NCBI GenBank assembly: GCA_016794945.1 | Contig: JAEUIX010000042.1 | Span: forward strand, 1-5,882 | Direction: 5' to 3' | Source: Phycisphaerae bacterium | Lineage (GTDB): Bacteria; Planctomycetota; Phycisphaerae; Phycisphaerales; UBA1924 | DNA length: 5,882 nucleotides | In this document: positions 1 to 5,359 of the stretch, one piece after another | Layout of the letters: every line of letters begins with the position of its first letter | Position numbering within the stretch: position 1 is the first letter of the stretch | Notes under the pieces: model-generated | What the model was told of the DNA's origin: nothing | Seen by the model: only the letters and a program-made list of their open reading frames with translations | Database searches by the model: none | Position numbers and translations under genes: made by a program

Positions 1-267
1 GCGCTGCTCTCGGCCCGCCCCGGCCAGTCGTTCGCCGCCGCGCTCATGCAGTCGGTCGACGCCTGGCGCCACGGCCCGGTCGCCGACGACACCCTCATCG
101 TCGAGGTCTTCCGCGAGCTCACGCCGCAGTTCTCAATCCGGGGCCCCGCCTCGGTCATCGCGCGCCAGTCCGGCATCTTCACCGTTCAATCCGCCGCGGC
201 AAGGCCCGCGCAAGGCCCCGATGTCACCCGCGCGCCCGGGCTCCCCAGCGCCGCCGCCCGCCCCTGA
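1..267 (+). CDS. C-terminal end of a probable SpoIIE/PP2C-family serine phosphatase (5' end outside window)
   Basis: The reading frame is open from base 1 and ends at TGA 265-267, giving 88 residues of a protein that starts upstream. The useful signal is a stretch of about 30 residues: an amphipathic helix (FAAALMQSVDAWRHG, window residues 11-25) followed by VADDTLIVEV (27-36). This matches the usual end of RsbU/SpoIIE-type PP2C phosphatases, where a helix precedes a metal-binding Asp-Asp and a final hydrophobic strand (consensus DDxTLLVL). Members of that family dephosphorylate anti-anti-sigma factors or related signalling partners, often under control of an N-terminal sensor domain, which would lie outside the window. 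After the family's normal end about 50 more residues follow, rich in Ala, Pro and Arg and with no recognisable fold; they may be a disordered tail. The call rests on one short motif, so another DD-containing protein is possible. The gene ends 24 bases before argC in the same direction, so co-transcription is possible. Confidence 0.55.
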   Translation, partial: ALLSARPGQSFAAALMQSVDAWRHGPVADDTLIVEVFRELTPQFSIRGPASVIARQSGIFTVQSAAARPAQGPDVTRAPGLPSAAARP

Positions 268-276
268 CCACGGCCC

Positions 277-284
277 GATACGCT
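277..284 (+). promoter_or_regulatory. Possible -10 element for a leaderless argC transcript
   Basis: GATACGCT contains TACGCT (279-284), a TAnnnT-type -10 hexamer. A start 7-8 bases after it would fall at about 291-292, on or beside the argC ATG. That would explain the absence of any Shine-Dalgarno sequence before argC. No convincing -35 hexamer is visible. The element resembles GNTANNCT octamers in front of the tRNA, ppk2 and the 5360 gene. This is inference only. Confidence 0.35.
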
Positions 285-291
285 TGCGGCC

Positions 292-1323
292 ATGTCCACC
301 GTCCCAGCCGCCATCCTCGGACCCACCGGCTACACCGGGCTCGAGCTCATCGAGATACTCGCGCGGCACCCCTCCATGCGGGCCGCCTACCTCGCCACCG
401 CGCGCGAGAAGCAACCCCGTATCGACGCCGAGTTTCCCCGTCTGGCCGGCAGGATCGACCCCGCCATTGCCCAGTGTCGTCCCATCGATCACGACGCCAT
501 CGCCGCCGCCTGCCGCGTCGCGTTCCTCTGCCTGCCGCACGAGGCCGCGATGGTTCACGCCCCGGCGCTGCTCTCCCGCGGCGTCAAGGTCGTGGACCTT
601 TCCGCTGCGTACCGGCTCAAGGACCCCGTCGCGTACGCCGCCGCCTACGGCCACCCGCACACCGACGCCCCCGGCCTGGCCGGCGCGGTCTACGGCCTGA
701 CCGAGCACGCCCGCGACGCCGTCCGCGCCGCCCGCCTGGTCGCCAACCCCGGCTGCTACCCCACCGCCGCGGGCATCGCGCTGGTGCCGCTGGTCGGGGC
801 GGGGCTCATCCGCCCCGAGGGCATCATCATCAACGCGGCGAGCGGCGCCAGCGGCGCAGGGCGCGAGCCCAAGTCGCACCTCACCCTCGTCGAGGCCGGT
901 GAGAACTTCTCCGCCTACGGCATCGGCGTGCACCGCCACCAGCCCGAGATCGACCAGACCCTGCGCACCCTCGGCGGGGGCGCACAGCGCGGCGTGCTGT
1001 TCGTGCCGCACCTGCTCCCGATCGAGCGCGGCATCCTCGAGACGATCTACGCCGACCCCGCCCGCCCCGGGCTCGACACAGCGACGGTCGCCGATGCGCT
1101 GCGCCGGGCCTATGAGCGCGAGCCGTTCGTGGTCGTCCGCGACGATGCGCCGGCGCTGCGCGACGTGCGCCACACCAACCGGGTGCACGTCAACGCCAGG
1201 GTGGTGGGGGGCAAGGTGGTGCTGGTCGCCGCGATCGACAACCTGGTCAAGGGCGCTTCCGGCCAGGCGGTGCAGAACGCCAATCTCATGATGGGGCTCG
1301 AGGAGACGGCTGGGCTGGTGTGA
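292..1323 (+). CDS. argC: N-acetyl-gamma-glutamyl-phosphate reductase (ArgC)
   Basis: This enzyme makes the third step of arginine synthesis in the cytoplasm: NADPH-dependent reduction of N-acetyl-glutamyl 5-phosphate to the semialdehyde, with release of phosphate. The 343-residue length is normal for type 1 ArgC. Residues 10-16 (GPTGYTG) are the nucleotide-binding glycine loop of the Rossmann domain. NPGCYPT (152-158) carries the catalytic Cys155, and GVHRHQPEI (212-220) carries the conserved active-site histidine region. FVPHLLPIERGILETIY (237-253) and DNLVKGASGQAVQNANLM (316-333) are further family signatures, so the protein looks complete and active. ATG 292 puts the glycine loop at the expected distance from the N terminus, and no Shine-Dalgarno sequence precedes it (see the promoter entry). 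No other arg gene is in the window; the neighbour upstream is a putative phosphatase, and the gene downstream is convergent. Arg genes scattered as single units would be consistent with this. Confidence 0.97.
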   Translation: MSTVPAAILGPTGYTGLELIEILARHPSMRAAYLATAREKQPRIDAEFPRLAGRIDPAIAQCRPIDHDAIAAACRVAFLCLPHEAAMVHAPALLSRGVKVVDLSAAYRLKDPVAYAAAYGHPHTDAPGLAGAVYGLTEHARDAVRAARLVANPGCYPTAAGIALVPLVGAGLIRPEGIIINAASGASGAGREPKSHLTLVEAGENFSAYGIGVHRHQPEIDQTLRTLGGGAQRGVLFVPHLLPIERGILETIYADPARPGLDTATVADALRRAYEREPFVVVRDDAPALRDVRHTNRVHVNARVVGGKVVLVAAIDNLVKGASGQAVQNANLMMGLEETAGLV

Positions 1324-1377
1324 TCCGTGTCCGACCGCGCCGAGGTGGTCGGGGAGTTTGGCGGGGCCGTGCGATCC

Positions 1378-1413
1378 AAAAACAACGGCGGCGGGCCGTG
1401 TGGCCCGCCGCCG
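1378..1413 (-). terminator. Intrinsic terminator of the DUF11 lipoprotein gene
   Basis: Bases 1386-1397 and 1402-1413 form a perfect 12-bp, all G/C stem with a 4-base loop (GTGT on +). On the minus strand the stem is followed directly by TTGTTTTT (complement of 1378-1385), the U-rich tail of a rho-independent terminator. On the plus strand no T-run follows, so it should stop the transcript of the 1458-3011 gene and be much weaker for argC, whose stop codon lies about 60 bases away on the other side. It begins 44 bases beyond the TAA of the lipoprotein gene. Confidence 0.88.
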
Positions 1414-1434
1414 CGAACTGAACCGTCATCCGGT

Positions 1435-1450
1435 GCCGGCGATCGCCGGC
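1435..1450. repeat. 16-bp perfect palindrome just after the DUF11 gene stop
   Basis: GCCGGCGATCGCCGGC is identical to its own reverse complement. As RNA it could form a 6-bp GC stem with a GAUC tetraloop, starting 7 bases after the stop codon of the minus-strand gene and 21 bases before the terminator stem. It may be a second 3'-end hairpin protecting the mRNA, or simply a GATC-centred palindrome. Its core GCGATCGC also occurs at 3219-3226. Confidence 0.6.
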
Positions 1451-1457
1451 GAACGGG

Positions 1458-3011
1458 TTACTGGTAGAGGTTCGTGGACTCCATCTCGCGGATGGGCGCC
1501 TTGAACTGGTCGCTGGTGACGTCGGTCAGGAAGCGGACGTCGCCGGCGGCCTTGACGGCCTTGGCGCGGACGGTGAAGGTGACGGTGGCCTTGGGGGCCA
1601 GCGATGCGATCGGGGCGAAGACGACCTGCGCGCCCTGCGACGAGCCGTTGCTCGCGCCGCCGGCGGCGACGAACGCCAGGCCGTCGGGCAGCGTGCAGAC
1701 GACCTTGACGTTGGTGTCGGTCGCGGAGCCCTGGTTGGTCACGATGATGGTGTAGGTGGTCTCGCCGCCGACCTCGATCGGGTCGGGGTTGTCAACGACC
1801 TCGACCAGGATCGCCGGGATGCCCTCGATGCCCGAGGTGCACTCGGTGGCGACCTGCGTGGCGCACGTCGCGTTGGCCGTCGCGGTCGACTTGTAGGAGC
1901 CGATCGCCGACGGACGGACCGTGAACGCCACCACCTTGCTCTCGCCGGCGTTGAGCGTGCCGACGTTCCACATCACGCCGCCGCCGCCCATGCCGCCGCC
2001 CATCGTCGCCGAGACGAACGAGGCGCCGGCCGGCATCGTGGCCGACACCACGGTGTTGGTCGACGGGGTGTCGCTGGTGTTCTTCACCGTGAACTCGAAG
2101 GTGATGTCGCGGCCGACGAACGCCTTGCCCGTGCACTTGCTGCTGATCGCCAGCGCCGTCTGCTTCACGTTCGTGCCGGCCTTGGCCGACTCGGCGTTCA
2201 GCCCGCCCGAAGCGGAGGCCGACGCGGCCGACTCGTAGCGACCCGCCTTGGCGGCCTTGAGGTTCACCGTCGCGAACTTGCTCTGCCCGGCCGCCAGGCT
2301 GCCGGCGTCCAGCTGCACCATGTTGCTGCCGGCCTCGGTCGTCAGACCCGCGGGCAGGGTGTCCTTCACCATCACGCCCTCGGCGATGCCGGTACCGGTG
2401 TTCTTCACTTCGTAGCGGGCGACGATCGTGTCGCAGACGGTCGCGTCCGGCGTCACGGTCTTGGTCACCACCAGCGCCGGCTCAACAATCGCCGTCGTGG
2501 CGCACAGCGTGTTGTTGTACGACACCGTCAGGCAGTTGCCCGACGTGCCCGTCTTCGACGCGGTGCCCGTCAGCTTGATCACCTTCGTCTCGCAGGGGCC
2601 CATGTCGCCCACGATCCACGTCATCGAGCCGTCGGCGCCCTTGTTGCCCTGCGGGTTGCTCTGGCTCACCGACAGGTTCTGCATGTTGTCGGCCTTGACG
2701 ACCACGTTCTGCAGCCGCCCGCGGGTGCGGTTGGTCACGTGCACCTCGTACGAGTACGGCTGGTTGGCGCGGGCCTCGCGCGGACGGATCTCGTGCAGCA
2801 CCACCGCGCTGGTCACCACTTCGCCCGTCGGGTACGCCAGGCTGTTCATGATCATGCCGGCCGGAACGGCGGGCACGTAGTTGCAGTCGGCCACGGGCTC
2901 GGGCTTCGGCTCCGGCTCGCGGACCTGCTGCTGCGTGTGGCAGCCGCCGGCCAGCGCCATCCCGGCCGCCAGGCCGCACATCGCAAACTTGTTCAGAAAC
3001 GTCGTACGCAT
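1458..3011 (-). CDS. DUF11-repeat lipoprotein with an OmcB-like C-terminus
   Basis: A 517-residue exported protein. Residues 1-24 form a signal peptide with a basic start, a hydrophobic core and ALAGGC, a permissive lipobox with Cys24 as the likely lipidated residue. A Glu/Pro-rich linker (31-40) follows. The rest is about four beta-sandwich repeats of the DUF11 type, at roughly 66-178, 179-284, 285-402 and 403-517. Each shows the pattern strand, VTNxG-like turn (VHVTNRT, YEVKNTG, FTVKNTS, IIVTNQG), then a LPxG or MPAG turn. The last repeat, with TNQGSATDTN at 425-434 and a final segment ending ESTNLY, resembles the end of chlamydial OmcB, a disulfide-linked envelope protein. Besides Cys24 the mature part has nine cysteines (43, 140, 160, 170, 193, 293, 383, 391, 439), so disulfides are plausible. 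The start at 3011, not the ATG at 3035, is chosen because a good Shine-Dalgarno sequence lies between them. A structural surface role is inferred, not shown. It appears monocistronic, with its own terminator. Confidence 0.85.
   Translation of the reverse strand: MRTTFLNKFAMCGLAAGMALAGGCHTQQQVREPEPKPEPVADCNYVPAVPAGMIMNSLAYPTGEVVTSAVVLHEIRPREARANQPYSYEVHVTNRTRGRLQNVVVKADNMQNLSVSQSNPQGNKGADGSMTWIVGDMGPCETKVIKLTGTASKTGTSGNCLTVSYNNTLCATTAIVEPALVVTKTVTPDATVCDTIVARYEVKNTGTGIAEGVMVKDTLPAGLTTEAGSNMVQLDAGSLAAGQSKFATVNLKAAKAGRYESAASASASGGLNAESAKAGTNVKQTALAISSKCTGKAFVGRDITFEFTVKNTSDTPSTNTVVSATMPAGASFVSATMGGGMGGGGVMWNVGTLNAGESKVVAFTVRPSAIGSYKSTATANATCATQVATECTSGIEGIPAILVEVVDNPDPIEVGGETTYTIIVTNQGSATDTNVKVVCTLPDGLAFVAAGGASNGSSQGAQVVFAPIASLAPKATVTFTVRAKAVKAAGDVRFLTDVTSDQFKAPIREMESTNLYQ
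1980..2003. repeat. Perfect tandem duplication of a 12-base unit inside the DUF11 gene
   Basis: The unit GCCGCCGCCCAT occurs twice head to tail (1980-1991 and 1992-2003). On the coding strand it encodes Met-Gly-Gly-Gly twice, making a glycine-rich loop (residues 337-345) in the third DUF11 repeat, just before the conserved Trp-Asn-Val-Gly strand. It is in frame, so a change in copy number would lengthen or shorten a loop without breaking the protein. Confidence 0.8.
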
Positions 3012-3017
3012 GAGAGA

Positions 3018-3024
3018 CTCCTCT
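3018..3024 (-). promoter_or_regulatory. Shine-Dalgarno site that fixes the DUF11 lipoprotein start
   Basis: On the minus strand AGAGGAG lies 6 bases before the ATG at 3011-3009. The longer reading frame (ATG at 3035) would place this site inside the coding region and put eight polar residues before the signal peptide. The site therefore favours the shorter start. Confidence 0.8.
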
Positions 3025-3416
3025 TTCTGAGTCACTGGGGACTTCGATCAAACCGCCGGGACCGTGCTCGGCCGCTCCGGCTCACACCTGCAATACTGAC
3101 AGCGGCGGCATCCACGGTGCCGACTGGCAAGGCGCGGCCGGGCGGATTGGTCCGTTCCGGGTTCTCATCCGCGTTGTCCCGCCCCACGAAGCGCCCCGGG
3201 CGTGGGCGGCCCGGATCCGCGATCGCGGCGTCAGAGGCTGTAGGTTAGTCGTCGCTCGCCGCATTGGCAACGACGCACCGCGCCACCATGCCGCGCTGTA
3301 CACCGGAAGTTCCGCAGGTATTGCGCGGAAGACACGTGGCCAATCGACGCCGATCGGCGGTCATTCGCTCTGAGATCGAGCGAAACCACGACCGTTCGGA
3401 TCCGCTGCGTCAACGG

Positions 3417-3425
3417 TGCTACACT
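3417..3425 (+). promoter_or_regulatory. Probable extended -10 promoter element of tRNA-Val
   Basis: TGCTACACT is an extended -10 element: TG, one base, then TACACT (3420-3425, four of six matches to TATAAT). Transcription would begin near 3432, leaving a leader of about 34 bases before the mature tRNA at 3466, a normal distance. The best -35 candidate, TTCGGA at 3395-3400, is poor and has a long 19-base spacer, which would fit an extended -10 promoter. Confidence 0.45.
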
Positions 3426-3465
3426 TTCCCCGATCTGCTCGGCGAACCCGAACAGGCGACAACCA

Positions 3466-3539
3466 GGGCGATTGGCGCAGTTGGCTAGCGCGCTACAATG
3501 ACACTGTAGAGGTCACTGGTTCGAGTCCAGTATCGCCCA
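3466..3539 (+). tRNA. tRNA-Val with anticodon GAC
   Basis: The 74-base gene folds into a full cloverleaf. The acceptor stem GGGCGAT (3466-3472) pairs with ATCGCCC (3532-3538). The D stem is GCGC/GCGC around a loop containing the G18-G19 pair. The anticodon stem CTACA/TGTAG encloses the loop ATGACAC, with anticodon GAC at 3500-3502 after U33. The T stem ACTGG/CCAGT encloses TTCGAGT. The discriminator base is A (3539), as expected for valine tRNAs. It reads GUC and GUU codons. CCA is not encoded (the next bases are CTT), so it must be added by a nucleotidyltransferase. All four stems are perfectly paired, so the gene looks functional. Confidence 0.97.
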
Positions 3540-3547
3540 CTTTTCTC

Positions 3548-3608
3548 GCCGAATCGTCTCGCGCATTCGGCTCCCTCGAGACAGAACTCACCGCCGCGAA
3601 CTGTCTCG
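3548..3608. terminator. Two stem-loops between tRNA-Val and the convergent ppk2 gene
   Basis: GCCGAAT (3548-3554) pairs with ATTCGGC (3565-3571) around a 10-base loop. CGAGACAG (3577-3584) pairs with CTGTCTCG (3601-3608) around a 16-base loop. They lie between the 3' ends of two convergent transcription units, the usual place for terminators. Neither is followed by a strong T-run on either strand; only a short CTTTTC sits directly after the tRNA. They are therefore possible terminators or processing hairpins rather than clear intrinsic ones. Confidence 0.4.
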
Positions 3609-3629
3609 CCCGCGCCGGTGATGCGCTCA

Positions 3630-5123
3630 TCATTTCAGCCGCCGCTCGATCGCCCCGCAGATCGCCTCCAGCACTTCCACCCGTGCGTGGTACTTGTCGT
3701 TCGCCGCGACCAGGTGCCACGGCGCGTGGTCCGTCGACGTGCGGTCCACCATGTCGCACACCGCGCGCTCGTACAGCGGCCAGCGCGAACGGTTCCGCCA
3801 GTCCTCCGCCGTGATCTTGAACCGCTTGTACGGTGTGCGCTCCCGCTCGCGGAACCGCTTGAGCTGCTCCTCCAGCGTGATCGACAGCCAGACCTTCACC
3901 ACGATCCCGCCGGCCTCGGTCAGCTCCTCTTCGAACTCGTTGATCTCGTGGTACGCCCGGCCCCAGTCGCCCGGCGCGCAGAACCCCTCCACGCGCTCCA
4001 CCAGCACGCGCCCGTACCACGACCGGTCGAAGATCACGCACCGGCCCCGGCGCGGCAGGTGCCGCCAGAACCTCCACAGGTACGGCTGCGCACGCTCCTC
4101 GTCGCTCGGCGCCGCCACGGGCACCACGCGGTAGAAGCGCGCATCCATCGCACGCGTCACCCTTCGGATCGTGCTGCCCTTGCCCGCAGCGTCCATGCCC
4201 TCGAACACCAGCACCACCGAACGCTCCTTCATCCCCCGGTCGCGCGTCAGGCCGTTCAGTCGAGCCTGGAGCTTCTCCATCCGCTTCTCGTAGCGGTTGC
4301 GAGGCAGGCTCGCCGCGTAGTCCAGCGATCGCAGCACGTTCCGCGCATCGAGCGGCGACGCCTCGGGCGCGCCCGCCCGCGCCGAGCGGCGCACCGCCCG
4401 CCGGGGCTCCCGCACCGCCGCGCGCCCGCGCAGCGCCTCGAGCAGCAGGCGCCCGGCCGTGACCGATCGGTACCCGGGGTCCGAGCCTTCCACGATGTGC
4501 CAGGGGGCCGCGTCCGTGCTCGTCTCCCGTAGCGCCACATCGCACACCGAAACGAACTCGTCGTAGTGCTTGAACCGCTTCCACTCTCCCGGACCGATCC
4601 GCCACGCCGTCGTGCGGCTCGCCGCCAGTTCCTTCAGCCGGCGCGACTGCGCCTTCTTCGACAGGTGGAACCACAGCTTCACCAGCGCCGCCCCCTCGTC
4701 GATCAGCATCCGCTCGAACCGCCGGATCCGCTCCAGCCGGTGCTCGAACCGCGCCCGCTTCTCGCTTCCCATCACCCGATTCAGGATCGGGTCGCTGTAC
4801 CACGACCCGAAGAGAATCCCGATCCGCCCTCGCGGCGGCAGCGCCCGCCAGAACCGCCACATCTCCGGCCGGTCGCGCTCCTCGTCCGACTCCGGCCCGA
4901 ACGCGTGCGTGTGGATGTGCCGCGGGTCCATCCACTCGTTGAACACGTTCACCGTCTCGCCTTTGCCCGCGCCGTCCACGCCGTTCACCAGCACGATCAC
5001 CTGGTGACGCCCCTGACGCAGCAACGCGTACTGCGCATCGAGCAACTCCTGCCGCAGGCGCGGCTCGATCCGCGCGAACTTCCGCTTGTCCAGTGCGTGG
5101 CCGACCTCGGCGGACTCGAACAT
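3630..5123 (-). CDS. Two-domain class II PPK2: polyphosphate:AMP phosphotransferase
   Basis: A 497-residue cytoplasmic protein made of two fused PPK2 domains, the layout of polyphosphate:AMP phosphotransferase (PAP), which uses polyphosphate to turn AMP into ADP. The C-terminal domain (about 260-497) is intact: Walker A GMDAAGKG (309-316), Walker B-type IFDRSWYGR (364-372) and a basic lid around RTPYKRFKITAEDWRNR (429-445). The N-terminal domain (about 1-230) keeps Walker A GVDGAGKG (48-55), but its second motif reads ILFGSWYSD (103-111). The residues matching Asp366 and Arg367 are Phe105 and Gly106, so this half is probably not catalytic, in line with class II enzymes where the C-terminal half does the chemistry. 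An Arg/Ala-rich linker (about 232-258) joins them. ATG 5123 has GGGAG six bases upstream (5130-5134) and gives the usual family length. The gene stands alone, divergent from a lipoprotein gene. Substrate preference is inferred from architecture only. Confidence 0.93.
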   Translation of the reverse strand: MFESAEVGHALDKRKFARIEPRLRQELLDAQYALLRQGRHQVIVLVNGVDGAGKGETVNVFNEWMDPRHIHTHAFGPESDEERDRPEMWRFWRALPPRGRIGILFGSWYSDPILNRVMGSEKRARFEHRLERIRRFERMLIDEGAALVKLWFHLSKKAQSRRLKELAASRTTAWRIGPGEWKRFKHYDEFVSVCDVALRETSTDAAPWHIVEGSDPGYRSVTAGRLLLEALRGRAAVREPRRAVRRSARAGAPEASPLDARNVLRSLDYAASLPRNRYEKRMEKLQARLNGLTRDRGMKERSVVLVFEGMDAAGKGSTIRRVTRAMDARFYRVVPVAAPSDEERAQPYLWRFWRHLPRRGRCVIFDRSWYGRVLVERVEGFCAPGDWGRAYHEINEFEEELTEAGGIVVKVWLSITLEEQLKRFRERERTPYKRFKITAEDWRNRSRWPLYERAVCDMVDRTSTDHAPWHLVAANDKYHARVEVLEAICGAIERRLK

Positions 5124-5359
5124 GCCGATCTCCCATCTGCGCGGGCACGGGCCGTCGCTGCGCGGGCAACCCCCGGCAGCCTACCGCGCCGAATCCCGCG
5201 CTCCGTTCCCCCATCGCCGGTCGGCTTCGGTTCGCCCCCATCCGGTCGCCATGACGGGGCGAATCCAGGAGCCGGCGCCGAGGGAAATGGCTGGTAGTCT
5301 CCGCCCATCGAGCGCCCGTCGCCGGCGCAGCGCTTCACCGGGCGACCACGGAGCACGCC
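5124..5359. promoter_or_regulatory. Divergent promoter region between ppk2 and the 5360 lipoprotein gene
   Basis: Both genes start outward from this 236-base stretch. On the minus strand GGTAGGCT (5178-5185) contains a -10-like TAGGCT ending 54 bases before the ppk2 ATG. On the plus strand GGTAGTCT (5293-5300) contains TAGTCT ending 59 bases before ATG 5360. Neither has a clear -35. Between them TTCGCCCC (5231-5238) and GGGGCGAA (5256-5263) form an 8-bp perfect inverted repeat with a 17-base spacer, extendable by one G-T and one G-C pair. It could be an operator serving both genes. No coding potential stands out. Confidence 0.4.

Larger units (their letters stand above)
3012..3465. other. 454-base intergenic region between the DUF11 gene and tRNA-Val
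   Basis: I see no supportable protein gene here. Short open frames exist on both strands, but none has a good ribosome site, plausible codon use or recognisable product. The left end holds the Shine-Dalgarno site and leader of the minus-strand gene; a weak -10-like TATTGC sits at 3088-3093 on the minus strand, without a clear -35. The right end holds the presumed tRNA promoter. Between them are small dyads: palindrome CCGCGATCGCGG (3217-3228), TTCCGC/GCGGAA (3310-3315 with 3325-3330), palindrome CGCCGATCGGCG (3348-3359) and TTCGCTC/GAGCGAA (3364-3370 with 3378-3384). They could be protein-binding sites or parts of a small RNA, with no direct evidence for either. Confidence 0.6.

Noticed and set aside
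133..1188. 351-codon open frame on the minus strand opposite argC
   Set aside because: It mirrors the GC-biased third positions of argC, is rich in Gly/Arg/Ala/Asp with no domain, and the plus-strand argC is unmistakable.
3012..3035. Upstream ATG at 3035 as the start of the DUF11 lipoprotein
   Set aside because: It would bury the Shine-Dalgarno site in coding sequence and add a charged octapeptide in front of a normal signal peptide.
2482..3051. 189-codon minus-strand open frame overlapping the start of the DUF11 gene
   Set aside because: It is an alternative frame of the DUF11 gene, with Arg/Gly/Asp-rich low-complexity content and no signal peptide.
3217..3228. GCGATCGC octamers (here and at 1439-1446) as a HIP1-like iterated repeat
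   Set aside because: I noted only two copies, too few for an iterated element; GATC-centred palindromes are expected by chance in such GC-rich DNA.
3494..3499. TACAAT-like hexamer near 3494-3499 as a promoter
   Set aside because: It lies within the anticodon arm of tRNA-Val and is explained by the tRNA structure.
3466..3608. tRNA-Val 3' end as an attachment site of an integrated element
   Set aside because: No integrase gene and no second copy of the tRNA 3' end are visible; the flanking gene is an ordinary metabolic enzyme.
3416..3814. 132-codon plus-strand open frame running across the tRNA
   Set aside because: It contains WRSWLARYNDTVEVTGSS, a well-known false peptide produced by translating tRNA genes; the rest is a shadow of ppk2.
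3618..4532. 304-codon plus-strand open frame opposite ppk2
   Set aside because: It is rich in His, Arg, Pro and Leu with no recognisable domain, and lies antisense to a clear PPK2.
3493..5241. 582-codon open frame on the minus strand overlapping ppk2
   Set aside because: It is an out-of-frame shadow of ppk2 with Arg/Gly/Ala-rich nonsense. Its last residues (GDTGLEPVTSTVSL) are the familiar spurious translation of the antisense of a tRNA, not a protein end.
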